This document shows, piece by piece, positions 18,156-26,800 of a stretch of 64,000 nt of DNA (its first letter is position 1; each line of letters starts with the position of its first letter). The stretch comes from Thermomonas paludicola (GTDB lineage Bacteria; Pseudomonadota; Gammaproteobacteria; Xanthomonadales; Xanthomonadaceae). The notes under the pieces were generated by a model. That model ran no database searches. It was given only the letters and a program-made list of their open reading frames with translations, and was not told the DNA's origin. The stretch is taken from assembly GCF_024498955.1 (NCBI RefSeq), contig NZ_CP093311.1, positions 2,046,001 through 2,110,000 on the forward strand, written 5' to 3'. Both the position numbers and the translations under genes were made by a program.

Positions 18156-19274
18156 TTACGGATGCGCCACAGCCGGCGTGTCCCCGGCGTTGGCGTTTCC
18201 ATCTGCAGGCGCAACCGCTGCGTTCTCGCCCGGCGCAGCCGCTGCGTCTGCTGGCGGCGTGGCGTCAGGGATCGCCAGCACGGCGCCGTCCAGCTCGGCC
18301 ATCGGACTTTCGATGGGGCATTTCGGGTCAGGGAAGCCATAGCGGAGCCGCAGCGCAAGGCCGCAGGCATTGATCTCGGCCACGTCCTGGTTGTTGGCGT
18401 CGGCCGGCTGCACGCACTGTTGTTCGTAGGCACGGCGGAAGGTGTCGCGACGCTGCAGGAATTCGATGCCGCAGCGTCGCGCCAGGCGGATGCGGTCGAG
18501 ATCATCCTCCACCGCATTGGCGCCGGACAGGCCGAACTGCTCCAGTTCGGCGTCGGTCAGGATGCGCAGAGTGCGGTTCGGCACCGTGGTCATCAGGTCA
18601 TACACTTCGATGGACGCGCCGTTGCGCTCCAGATAATTGCGCAGTTCGTCGCTGAGCCTGCGCAACTCCTCGCCCAGTTCCTTGCGCGAGGTCGCCGTGG
18701 ACTTCACCCGGATCATCCGATGCACGCCCACCGGCCCCACGATCACGCGCATGTCACCGGCGGCCAGCAGCAGCACGCACGCGCTATGGCACACCGAGTC
18801 GCCGCGCACCCAGATGGTCCAGTCGTTTTCGCCGATGGCATCACCGGCGCGGATCGCCGCTTCCACGCTGCCGCCGCCGGAGTCGATGTCGAGGATGCGC
18901 TTGCCGATGCCAAGGTCCGTGGCCACCTTGCCGCTGCGCTCTGCCAGCGCGGCAAAACTGGCGGTCACCTTGCCCTTGTAGCGCAACCGCACCAGCCCGG
19001 TGGCGCGACAATCCTGCATGCTGGCGCGCATGTCCAGATAGGCCAGCGACAGCAGTGGCTTGCCATCCCCGTGGTGATAGTCGGCGCCACAATCAATCCA
19101 GGCGTCGCCTGCCTCCAGCCGTTCCGGCGACCAGTCGATCTGCGCCTGCTCCTTGCGCTGCACCACCGGCGCAGGCGGCTCCAGCGGGCCGGCATTGGTG
19201 CGGGCCGGCTCGGGCGCGCGGCCGCAGGCGGACACCAGCAAGCACAGCACGAGCAAAATCCAGCGTAGCGGCAT
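18156..19274 (-). CDS. Periplasmic lipoprotein with ClpP/SppA-like (COG3904-type) domain
   Basis: This 372-residue protein has a lipoprotein signal peptide with lipobox VSAC (lipidated C17). Its core shows the crotonase/ClpP-type pattern: IDSGGGSVEAAIRAGDAI, then GDSVCHSACVLLLAAGD, where the serine between the cysteines sits at the place of the ClpP/SppA nucleophile, then VGPVGVHRM with a possible catalytic histidine. The Ala/Pro-rich C-terminus looks unstructured. I infer a periplasmic serine hydrolase or a non-catalytic relative. The longer upstream frame was rejected because the signal peptide fixes the ATG at 19274. Confidence 0.8.
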   Translation of the reverse strand: MPLRWILLVLCLLVSACGRAPEPARTNAGPLEPPAPVVQRKEQAQIDWSPERLEAGDAWIDCGADYHHGDGKPLLSLAYLDMRASMQDCRATGLVRLRYKGKVTASFAALAERSGKVATDLGIGKRILDIDSGGGSVEAAIRAGDAIGENDWTIWVRGDSVCHSACVLLLAAGDMRVIVGPVGVHRMIRVKSTATSRKELGEELRRLSDELRNYLERNGASIEVYDLMTTVPNRTLRILTDAELEQFGLSGANAVEDDLDRIRLARRCGIEFLQRRDTFRRAYEQQCVQPADANNQDVAEINACGLALRLRYGFPDPKCPIESPMAELDGAVLAIPDATPPADAAAAPGENAAVAPADGNANAGDTPAVAHP

Positions 19275-19406
19275 CGGAGCGTGACAGGCGGGGAGGTGCA
19301 CCAGTGTAGTGCGGCCCCCCGCGCCAGCCCACAATCGGCGATGAACCGGCGTGCCAGGCCGATTCCGTGCGAGGATTCCCGCCGGCAGACATCCGGGGGA
19401 GCCGCC

Positions 19407-19925
19407 GTGGCCGGAAATCGCAACCTGACCCGGGCGGATTTCGATACCGCCCAGAAGCTGCGCGGGAAGATGTGGTTCATCTACCCCTTCTTCGGCATCC
19501 ACATGCTGATGTTCGGGTTGTCCGGCTTTTTCATGGCCTATTCGTCAAGCCGGCCCGACCTGACCTTCATTTACCTGCACGGCGGCATCGCCATCTTCGT
19601 GTACATGACGTTCTACCTGGTGATCTTCGGCCGCGACGAGATCAAGTGGATGCTGATCAACGCGGCGCTTGGCATCGTCGGCATTTACTCGCAGATCGGC
19701 TGGCTGCTGGCGCGCTTCGGCAAACAGATCGACGACTACCCGTGGTACGTGCACATCACGCCATTCCTGTATTTCGTGCTGTACACGTTCCTGCTGCGGC
19801 AGTTCCTGCTGGATGTCACCAACAGCCGGGAAAACCCGGCGCGACGCCGCTGGGTCAACAACGGCTACGTGGCGATTTCGCTGCTGGTGTACGGTGCATT
19901 CCTGCTGCACGGGCGGCCCGCCTGA
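19407..19925 (+). CDS. Four-helix inner-membrane protein of unknown function
   Basis: This 172-residue hydrophobic protein has four predicted membrane helices (WFIYPFFGIHMLMFGLSGFF, a second in the AIFVYMTFYLVIF stretch, a third around GIVGIYSQIGWLLA, and the last around YVAISLLVYGAFLL) and short charged loops. The start is a GTG at 19407 with an excellent GGGGGA ribosome site 6 nt upstream; an upstream in-frame ATG at 19341 has no such site. I do not recognise the family. It diverges from the lipoprotein gene across 132 bp, in which I see no clear promoter. Confidence 0.75.
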   Translation: MAGNRNLTRADFDTAQKLRGKMWFIYPFFGIHMLMFGLSGFFMAYSSSRPDLTFIYLHGGIAIFVYMTFYLVIFGRDEIKWMLINAALGIVGIYSQIGWLLARFGKQIDDYPWYVHITPFLYFVLYTFLLRQFLLDVTNSRENPARRRWVNNGYVAISLLVYGAFLLHGRPA

Positions 19926-20003
19926 GCGGCCTAGGCGGGCCGCAGGCCATGGACAATCCCGCCAACGCACGCGTGACGGGCGCCAAAGCTGCGATCATGG
20001 GCC

Positions 20004-21386
20004 ATGTCCATGCCCACTACCTTTGCCGAACTGGCGCTGTCCCCGTCGCTGCACGCGGGCCTTGATGCGCTGGCCTATACCCAACTCACGCCGGTGCAGG
20101 CGCAGTCCCTGCCGGCGATTCTGCAAGGCCGCGACGTGATCGCGCAGGCGCCCACCGGCAGCGGCAAGACCGCCGCCTTCGGGCTGGGCCTGCTGCATCG
20201 GGTCGATCCTGGCGTCATGCGCACGCAGGCGCTGGTGCTGTGCCCCACCCGCGAGCTGGCAGACCAAGTCGGCAAGCAATTGCGCAAGCTCGCCACCGGC
20301 ATCGCCAATTTGAAGCTGTCTGTGCTGTGCGGCGGCATCCCGCTGGCACCGCAGCTGGCCTCGTTGGCGCACGCGCCGCACGTGGTGGTCGGCACGCCCG
20401 GCCGCGTCCTGGAACTGGTGCAAAAAGATGCATTGCAGCTGCGCGGCATCCAGACACTGGTGCTGGATGAAGCCGACCGGATGCTCGACATGGGTTTCGA
20501 GGACGCCATCCGGGCGCTGGTCAAGCGCACGCCGAAGGATCGGCAATCGCTGCTGTTCTCGGCCACCTTCCCGGACGCGATCCGCACGCTGGGCAACGCG
20601 ATGCTGCGCGATGCGCTGGAAGTCAGCGTTGATGGCGGTGCCAAGCCGGCCAGCATCGAGGAACGTTTCTTCGAGACCGAGCCAGCCCGCCGCGCGCCCG
20701 TGCTGGCATCGCTGCTGCTGCAGTTCAAGCCCGAATCCGCGGTGGTGTTCTGCAACATGCGGCGCGATACCGAAGAAGTGGTCGGCTCGCTCGCCCACTA
20801 CGGATTCACCGCGCTCGCCCTGCATGGCGACATGGAGCAACGCGATCGCGATGAAGTGCTGGTGCGCTTTTCCAACCGCAGCTGCAATGTGCTGGTGGCC
20901 AGCGACGTCGCCGCACGCGGGCTGGACATCGACGACATCGGCGCCGTGGTGAACTACGAACTGCCCACCGATGCCGACACGTACCTGCATCGCGTCGGGC
21001 GCACCGGCCGCGCGGGCCGCAGCGGATTGGCATTGAGTCTGGTCGCCGCGCAGGACCACGCCCGCGTGGCACTGCTGGAAGCGCGCCAGGACAGGCAGAT
21101 CCGGCTGGAGCGCATCGCTCCAATGGAAGGCAAGCCGGGCAATGCGCCACAGGCGAAGATGACCACCCTGCGCATCGACGCGGGCCGGACCGACAAGCTG
21201 CGGCCCGGCGATATCGTCGGCGCATTGACCGGCGACGCCGGATTGGCCAAGGACGCCATCGGCAAGATCGATGTCTTCGCAACCCGCAGCTACGTCGCCA
21301 TCGCGCGGGCGCAGGCAAGGATGGCGCTGGATCGCCTGCGCGCAGGCAAGATCAAGGGCCGCAAATTCCGGGTGAACCTGGTGTAA
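20004..21386 (+). CDS. dbpA: ATP-dependent RNA helicase DbpA
   Basis: This 460-residue DEAD-box helicase acts in large-subunit ribosome assembly at 23S rRNA helix 92. Seen: the Q motif (LTPVQAQSLPAIL), Walker A APTGSGKT (49-56), PTRELA, DEAD (VLDEADRMLDMGF), SAT (LLFSATFP), and HRVGRTGRAG. The C-terminal 75 residues form the DbpA-specific RNA-binding domain (DKLRPGDIVGALTGDAGL, with FRVNLV at the end). The size equals the family norm. A second in-frame ATG at 20010 is possible. The DUF488 gene follows 15 bp later. Confidence 0.95.
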   Translation: MSMPTTFAELALSPSLHAGLDALAYTQLTPVQAQSLPAILQGRDVIAQAPTGSGKTAAFGLGLLHRVDPGVMRTQALVLCPTRELADQVGKQLRKLATGIANLKLSVLCGGIPLAPQLASLAHAPHVVVGTPGRVLELVQKDALQLRGIQTLVLDEADRMLDMGFEDAIRALVKRTPKDRQSLLFSATFPDAIRTLGNAMLRDALEVSVDGGAKPASIEERFFETEPARRAPVLASLLLQFKPESAVVFCNMRRDTEEVVGSLAHYGFTALALHGDMEQRDRDEVLVRFSNRSCNVLVASDVAARGLDIDDIGAVVNYELPTDADTYLHRVGRTGRAGRSGLALSLVAAQDHARVALLEARQDRQIRLERIAPMEGKPGNAPQAKMTTLRIDAGRTDKLRPGDIVGALTGDAGLAKDAIGKIDVFATRSYVAIARAQARMALDRLRAGKIKGRKFRVNLV

Positions 21387-21401
21387 TCACCGGATCCCCG
21401 C

Positions 21402-21956
21402 ATGGGAAGCGTTCCCGTCACCGTGCACACGATCGGCCATTCCACCCGGCCGCTGGCGCAGTTCCTCGGCTTGTTGCAGGCCGCCGCCATTGACTGCGTG
21501 GTCGATGTGCGCCGACTGCCGGGATCGCGTGCATACCCGCAGTACAACGCCGATGCCCTGCAGCATTCGCTGGCCGATGCGGGCATCGACTACCGGCATT
21601 CGGCAGGACTGGCCGGGCGGCGACGCGCCTCGGAAGTCCCACTGCGCGCCACAACAACGTTCTGGAGCAATCCTGGCTTCGCCCGTTACGCCGCATACGC
21701 AACCACGCAGGAATTCCGCGATGGCCTGCATGCACTCGAGCAGCGCGCCGCGCGCCAGGCCTGCGCGGTGATGTGCGCAGAAGCCGTGTGGTGGCGCTGC
21801 CATCGCCGCATCATCGCGGACCATTTGCTTGCCGACGGATTCCGGGTCATGCACATCCTAGGTCCCGGCAAGATCGAACCCGCCACGCTCACCAAGGGCG
21901 CGTGCATCGTCGCTGCGTTGCCGGTCTATCCGGACCATCCCCCTGGCGCAGGGTGA
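21402..21956 (+). CDS. DUF488 domain protein
   Basis: This 184-residue soluble protein has the DUF488 pattern: TIGHSTRPLAQFLGLL at the N-terminus, DVRRLPGSRAYPQYN, and the C-terminal CAEAVWWRCHRRIIAD with conserved Cys, Cys-His and Arg residues. The biochemical role is unknown; the conserved Cys/His/Arg set suggests an enzyme or a nucleic-acid-binding protein. It probably shares a transcript with dbpA (15 bp gap). Confidence 0.87.
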   Translation: MGSVPVTVHTIGHSTRPLAQFLGLLQAAAIDCVVDVRRLPGSRAYPQYNADALQHSLADAGIDYRHSAGLAGRRRASEVPLRATTTFWSNPGFARYAAYATTQEFRDGLHALEQRAARQACAVMCAEAVWWRCHRRIIADHLLADGFRVMHILGPGKIEPATLTKGACIVAALPVYPDHPPGAG

Positions 21957-21977
21957 CCCGGCGCGCTTGCCCCGGGC

Positions 21978-21983
21978 GATAAT
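21978..21983 (+). promoter_or_regulatory. Candidate -10 box (GATAAT) upstream of the zinc-ribbon SDR gene
   Basis: GATAAT lies in the gap after the DUF488 gene. A start site near 21990 would exclude the most upstream possible start codons (21967, 21982) and favour TTG 22012 or ATG 22072 for the SDR gene. No -35 is evident. Confidence 0.4.
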
Positions 21984-22071
21984 GGCGGCTGCATGCACCC
22001 CGGATGTTGCCTTGAACGCCACAGCTTCCCCAGCCTCGCCCCTCGATCCAGAACGCGGCGCCGACATCGCC

Positions 22072-23619
22072 ATGGATGACCTGAACGCCACCCTGGCACT
22101 GCTGGAAGCGATCATCGCCAACCGCGACATCCTCGACGCGCTGCCGGTGGAAAAACGCGAGCAGTTATTGCAAGCGGTCGCGCTGGTCCATCACCCCGAA
22201 CCACGCATGCGCCGGCGCAAGGCCAAGGACCAGGCGCGCGAGCGCGCGCAGGAAAAGGCGCGGGCGACGGAGGAGCTGCTCAATCAAACGGGCATCCGCA
22301 CCCTGCGCCGCAAGCCGGTGTTCACCACGCCCAATTGCTTCCCACCGCAAGCGCCGGGCCAGCATGACCCGCGCAACAGCGCGTCGGATGCGCTGCCGCA
22401 CATGGAATCCCCGGAGCTGCTGCATTGCTACGTGTGCAAGCAGAAGTACACGCGGGTGCATCATTTCTACGACCAGCTGTGTCCGGCCTGCGCGGAGCTG
22501 AACTTCTTCAAGCGCACCGAAACCGCCGACCTGCGCGGCCGTGTCGCCCTGCTCACCGGCGGGCGCGTCAAGATCGGCTACCAGGCCGGCCTGAAGCTGC
22601 TGCGCGCCGGCGCCGAACTCATCGTCACCACGCGCTTCCCGCGCGATTCCGCGGCGCGCTATGCCGCCGAACCCGACTTCGCCGACTGGGGCCAGCGGCT
22701 GCAAGTTTTCGGCCTGGATCTGCGCCACACCCCCAGCGTGGAAGCGTTCTGCACGCAACTGCTGGCCACCCGTTTGCGCCTGGATTTCATCATCAACAAT
22801 GCCTGCCAGACCGTGCGTCGCCCGCCGGCGTTCTATGCACACATGATGGAAGGCGAGACCGCAGCGCTGCAGGCGATGCCGGAACACGTGCGCCACCTGC
22901 TGGGCAACTACGAGGGCCTGCGCAGCGCCGACCTGCTGATGAATGCAACCGGCAGCGCGCTGCAAGCACACGCGCCAGACATCCCCGGCGCCACCGGCCT
23001 CATCCGCGCGGCGGAACTCTCGCAGGTGCCGCTGCTGGCCGACGAACTGCTGGGCCAGGCGCATCTCTTCCCCGAAGGCCGGCTGGACCAGGACCTGCAG
23101 CAGGTCGATTTGCGCGGACGCAATTCATGGCGCCTGCAAATGGACGAGGTGCCTTCCGTCGAACTGCTGGAAACGCAGCTGGTCAATGCCATCGCACCGT
23201 TCATCATCAACGCGCGGCTGAAGCCGCTGATGCTGCGCACGCCAGAAGGCGAGGCCGCCACCTTCGACAAGCACATCGTCAACGTTTCGGCAGTGGAAGG
23301 CCAGTTCTACCGGAACTTCAAGACCACCAAGCACCCGCACACGAACATGGCCAAGGCCGCGCTGAACATGATGACGCGCACCGCCGCCGCCGATTACCAC
23401 GGCGATGGCATCCACATGAATTCCGTGGATACCGGCTGGGTGACCGACGAAGACCCGGCCGAAATCGCCGCACGCAAGATCGTCGAAGAGCGCTTCCATC
23501 CCCCACTCGACATCGTCGATGGGGCGGCGCGCATCGTGGACCCGATCATCCACGGCTTCAACACCGGCGAGCACGTGTGGGGGCAATTCCTGAAGGACTA
23601 CGCGCCGACGGATTGGTAA
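22072..23619 (+). CDS. SDR-family protein with N-terminal zinc ribbon
   Basis: This 515-residue protein starts with a charged helical region (about 1-90). A CxxC-x14-CxxC zinc ribbon follows at C119/C122/C137/C140, then a Rossmann short-chain dehydrogenase domain (from about 155: LTGGRVKIGYQAGL, later IINNACQT, NVSAVEGQF, and MAKAALNMMTR with K428). The residue four before K428 is threonine, not the catalytic tyrosine of YxxxK; the nearest tyrosine is Y413. It is therefore either a non-classical dehydrogenase or a nucleotide-binding sensor. The start is uncertain (TTG 22012 and ATG 21982 are in frame); a -10 box at 21978 argues against the earliest ones. Confidence 0.85.
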   Translation: MDDLNATLALLEAIIANRDILDALPVEKREQLLQAVALVHHPEPRMRRRKAKDQARERAQEKARATEELLNQTGIRTLRRKPVFTTPNCFPPQAPGQHDPRNSASDALPHMESPELLHCYVCKQKYTRVHHFYDQLCPACAELNFFKRTETADLRGRVALLTGGRVKIGYQAGLKLLRAGAELIVTTRFPRDSAARYAAEPDFADWGQRLQVFGLDLRHTPSVEAFCTQLLATRLRLDFIINNACQTVRRPPAFYAHMMEGETAALQAMPEHVRHLLGNYEGLRSADLLMNATGSALQAHAPDIPGATGLIRAAELSQVPLLADELLGQAHLFPEGRLDQDLQQVDLRGRNSWRLQMDEVPSVELLETQLVNAIAPFIINARLKPLMLRTPEGEAATFDKHIVNVSAVEGQFYRNFKTTKHPHTNMAKAALNMMTRTAAADYHGDGIHMNSVDTGWVTDEDPAEIAARKIVEERFHPPLDIVDGAARIVDPIIHGFNTGEHVWGQFLKDYAPTDW

Positions 23620-23672
23620 GCGCTGGCGTGCCGCTGGTCGTTGCAGGCGCATCAACGGATGCTGGCGCACAC

Positions 23673-24785
23673 TCAAGGTTGCGGCGCGAATTGCTCGAGG
23701 AACGCGGTGCGCTGCCGGGTCAGCCCGGCATTGATGCTGGCGGTGCTCACCTGCGGATACTTCACCGCCACGAAGCGGACGAAGGCGTCGCGGTAGCGAA
23801 GCCAGGCGCGCTGCGCTTCGCGGACACCAGACTGGACGACCGTCCCTTCGCTGATGCGCCCATCGGCCGCCGGCCTGGTCGCCATGATCTGCCGATAGAC
23901 GCGATTCATCCGGGCGTCGGCGAGCCGGCCATCCTGCGCCGACGCAGCCGGGAACCGGTTGGCCTGCAGCGCAGCCAGCCACCGCATCAGCGCCTCACTG
24001 ACCTCTTGCTCCCGGTCCTGCATGAAGCCGACGCGCCCGGACCCACCAAGGTCCACCTCATTTTCGCTGCTGGCAGTCGCGAAAGCCTGCATTGCCGCCA
24101 ACAGCTCGTCCAGACGCTTGCGCTCGGCCAGCGTCCATCCGCGCGACATGCCGTCGATCGTGTCCGAGCGCCTGGCATCGGCCATCGAAGCCGCATGGAT
24201 CGCGCAGAAGCCTCCCGCCATGCCGCTGGTGATGTCGTCGCAGTAATCAAAATCGCTGCCGGCCCACGCCTCGGCCGCAAGCCGCTGCAAATGCGAGACG
24301 CGCCCATGCGACTCATACGCCGCGCCCCCGATTCGGCATGCCAGCGCGGTGGCCAAGTCCAGGTTGCGGTCCGCGCCGACGCCGTTGGCATAGATCGTCA
24401 TCAGCATCGCCGTGCCGCTGAACGGCCACTGGTTGCCATCCGCCCGCTGTGTTTCAAGCAGCGCGCACTGCCGCGCCCGCACCGGTGCGACGGGCATGCC
24501 GATCCCGTAGTAAAGCGCCTCGGAATCACACTCCGACAGGGTGGCTGCCGTGGCGGCGTCGGGCCAATCGCCGGGCGGTGGCTCCAGCCCGCGCAGCCGC
24601 CCGCAGATGGCCTTCGAGCCGGCAAATTGCGGGCCCTGGGTGATGCGCGCGCTGTCGTCGGCCCAGTTCCAGTCTGGCGATTCGGCCTGTGCCGGCAGGG
24701 GCGCGTGGACGATGTTGGAAACCTGCGCGACGCCCGGACCGGGCAAGGCAAACAGGGCCGCAAGAAGCCACCGAATTTTCAGCAT
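23673..24785 (-). CDS. Secreted protein with LprI-like (DUF1311) C-terminus
   Basis: This 370-residue protein has a signal peptide (cleavage after VAQ/GVA, about residue 20) and is presumably periplasmic. The last 120 residues carry the LprI/DUF1311 pattern: MNRVYRQIMA, then REAQRAWLRYRDAF. The middle contains several cysteines (in ICGRL, SECDS, ARQCALL, LACRIGG, DYCDD, GFCAI), consistent with disulphides and perhaps Sel1-like repeats (TAMLMTIYANGVGADRN). LprI proteins inhibit lysozyme in mycobacteria; that role here is only a possibility. It is divergent from the class V aminotransferase. Confidence 0.75.
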   Translation of the reverse strand: MLKIRWLLAALFALPGPGVAQVSNIVHAPLPAQAESPDWNWADDSARITQGPQFAGSKAICGRLRGLEPPPGDWPDAATAATLSECDSEALYYGIGMPVAPVRARQCALLETQRADGNQWPFSGTAMLMTIYANGVGADRNLDLATALACRIGGAAYESHGRVSHLQRLAAEAWAGSDFDYCDDITSGMAGGFCAIHAASMADARRSDTIDGMSRGWTLAERKRLDELLAAMQAFATASSENEVDLGGSGRVGFMQDREQEVSEALMRWLAALQANRFPAASAQDGRLADARMNRVYRQIMATRPAADGRISEGTVVQSGVREAQRAWLRYRDAFVRFVAVKYPQVSTASINAGLTRQRTAFLEQFAPQP

Positions 24786-24888
24786 GCGGAATTGTCCATC
24801 GAAACTGCCCCGGGCCTCAAATCCTGAGGGCGCGCCAGTGGCGACTTTGCTATCTTGCCCGGTCTCCGCCAAGGAGAGGACGCTCTGG

Positions 24889-26367
24889 ATGAATCCCTTG
24901 GAACACCACTTCGCCCCGTTTCGCGCCAACACCATTGGCAACGCGCAAACCTTTCGCTCGCCGCATGGCGAGCAGCGCATCGTCTATGCCGACTGGACGG
25001 CCAGTGGCCGCCTGTATCGGCCGATCGAAGAGCGGCTGCTGGACGGCCTCGGCCCGTATGTGGGCAACACCCATTCGGAGAGCAGCGAAACCGGGCGCGC
25101 AATGACCCTTGCCTATCACGAAGCGCACCGCATCCTGAAGGCCCACGCAAACGCAGGGCCCGACGACCTGATCATTTCCAGCGGCACCGGCATGACCGGG
25201 GTGATCAACAAGTTCCAGCGCATCCTCGGGCTGAAGGCGCCACAGGCCCTGCGCCGCTTCCTCGACATCGCCGAAGCGGAGCGCCCGGTGGTGTTCATCA
25301 CCCACATGGAGCATCACTCCAACCAGACTTCCTGGTACGAGACCATTGCCGATGTCGTGGTGGTGCCGCCGGATGAACAGGGGTTGGTGGACCTGGCCGC
25401 ACTGCAATCACTGCTGCACGACTACCGCGCGCGCCCGCTGAAAATCGGCGCGTTCACGGCCTGCTCGAATGTCACGGGCGTCTGCACGCCGTACCACGCG
25501 ATGGCCAGGCTGATGCATCAGGCCGGTGGCGTGGCCTTCATCGACTTCGCTGCGTCGGCCCCGTACGTGGACATCGACATGCATCCCGCAGACCCCGAGG
25601 AGCGTCTCGATGCCGTGCTGTGGTCACCGCACAAATTCCTTGGCGGGCCGGGGTCATCCGGCGTGCTGATCTTCAATCGCAACCTGTATCGCAACACGGT
25701 TCCCGACGACTGCGGCGGCGGCACCGTGAACTGGACCAACCCGTGGGGCGAATACTCCTTCCTCGAAGACATCGAGGCGCGCGAGGATGCCGGAACTCCG
25801 GGTTTCCTGCAGACGATCAAGGCCGCGCTTGCGGTGCAGTTGAAAGACCAGATGGGCGTCGCGGCGATGCGCCAGCGCGAAGACGAGATCGTTCCGTACG
25901 TGATGGATGCGCTGCAGGCGATCCCGGGCGTCAACCTGCTGGCGCGGACGCGCCGCGATCGGCTCGCGATATTCTCGTTCTACGTCACCGGGATCCATTA
26001 CAACCTGATCGTGCAGCTCCTCAACGACCGCTTCGGCGTGCAGGCGCGCGGCGGCTGTTCCTGCGCCGGCACCTACGGCCACTACCTGCTGCACGTGGAC
26101 CCGACCCTGTCGCATTCGATCACCGATCGCATCGACCAGGGCGATCTGTCCGACAAGCCCGGCTGGGTGCGGATTTCCTTCCATCCAAGCACGGCGTCGG
26201 CGGATATCGACCACACGCTCGATGCCGTGCGCGAGATCGTCGAGCATGTGCACGAGTGGGCCATGGACTATGACTATTCGCCGCTCACCAACGAGTTCAC
26301 GCGCCGCGATGCCGATGCCGGCGCGCCGCTGGACCGCGTCAAGCGCTGGTTCGAACTGGGCCGCTGA
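24889..26367 (+). CDS. Class V aminotransferase-fold protein (cysteine-desulfurase-like)
   Basis: This 492-residue, PLP-dependent protein of the SufS/CsdA/isopenicillin-epimerase group has the Schiff-base lysine in WSPHKFLGG (K249), HMEHHSNQTSW and FIDFAASAPYVDID. Near residue 390 the motif GGCSCAGTYG contains two cysteines, reminiscent of the desulfurase active-site loop, but the surroundings differ from IscS/SufS. A strong ribosome site (AAGGAGAGGA) ends 8 nt before the ATG, and a TATCTT box at 24851 may be its -10. It might be a cysteine desulfurase, a selenocysteine lyase or another PLP lyase. No Fe-S assembly genes are nearby. Confidence 0.85.
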   Translation: MNPLEHHFAPFRANTIGNAQTFRSPHGEQRIVYADWTASGRLYRPIEERLLDGLGPYVGNTHSESSETGRAMTLAYHEAHRILKAHANAGPDDLIISSGTGMTGVINKFQRILGLKAPQALRRFLDIAEAERPVVFITHMEHHSNQTSWYETIADVVVVPPDEQGLVDLAALQSLLHDYRARPLKIGAFTACSNVTGVCTPYHAMARLMHQAGGVAFIDFAASAPYVDIDMHPADPEERLDAVLWSPHKFLGGPGSSGVLIFNRNLYRNTVPDDCGGGTVNWTNPWGEYSFLEDIEAREDAGTPGFLQTIKAALAVQLKDQMGVAAMRQREDEIVPYVMDALQAIPGVNLLARTRRDRLAIFSFYVTGIHYNLIVQLLNDRFGVQARGGCSCAGTYGHYLLHVDPTLSHSITDRIDQGDLSDKPGWVRISFHPSTASADIDHTLDAVREIVEHVHEWAMDYDYSPLTNEFTRRDADAGAPLDRVKRWFELGR

Positions 26368-26397
26368 AGACGCCCGGGAAATCGCCATGACGCCAGG

Positions 26398-26418
26398 CGG
26401 GCTGGCGTTTCCAGCCCG
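26398..26418. terminator. GC-rich hairpin between convergent genes
   Basis: A perfect 8-bp stem (26398-26405 with 26411-26418) and a five-base loop lie 31 bp after the aminotransferase stop and before the convergent small ORF. No T-tract is present, so the terminator role is tentative. Confidence 0.45.
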
Positions 26419-26445
26419 GCCCTACGGCGACGCCGGATGCCTGCA

Positions 26446-26664
26446 TCAACGTTGCAGCTCGGCAACGATCTCCGACACGTTGAGCCCGATCTCGAGCTGC
26501 AGGCGAACATGTGCGCGCTCCTTGCGCGACAGGCTGCGCCCCAAGGCAACGCGGACATCCTCCGCCTGCAGGATGCGCATGATCCTCGGCAGTGCCGAAC
26601 CGACCGCATCAGGCCCGTAGCCGGCTTCACGCAATGCCGCGCGAATCAGTTCCTCGACGTCCAT
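26446..26664 (-). CDS. Small hypothetical protein, 72 residues
   Basis: This ORF predicts a compact, charged, mostly helical protein (MDVEELIRAALREAGYG at the start, then RMRILQAEDVR-like and SRKERAHVRLQLEIG stretches). An AGGATG stretch 5 nt before the ATG could act as ribosome site. Amino-acid composition looks natural rather than shadow-like, and nothing better occupies the region. I do not recognise a family. It sits between the convergent aminotransferase and the ubiquinone hydroxylase, all with short gaps. Confidence 0.5.
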   Translation of the reverse strand: MDVEELIRAALREAGYGPDAVGSALPRIMRILQAEDVRVALGRSLSRKERAHVRLQLEIGLNVSEIVAELQR

Positions 26665-26800
26665 CGTTCATCCTGATTGATCCCGCTTCAACGTTGCCCG
26701 GGAATGACCCCGCAATCTACACCGACTCCCGATGCTTCGTTCGGTTCGCGCATGCCGGTGCCCACCTGCCGGCGCGCATCGTGCTTCCATCGCCGCGACT

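Noticed and set aside
21967..22071. Earlier starts (TTG 21967, ATG 21982) for the zinc-ribbon SDR gene
   Set aside because: A GATAAT box at 21978-21983 would place the transcript start near 21990, after those codons; the extra N-terminal residues are low-complexity.
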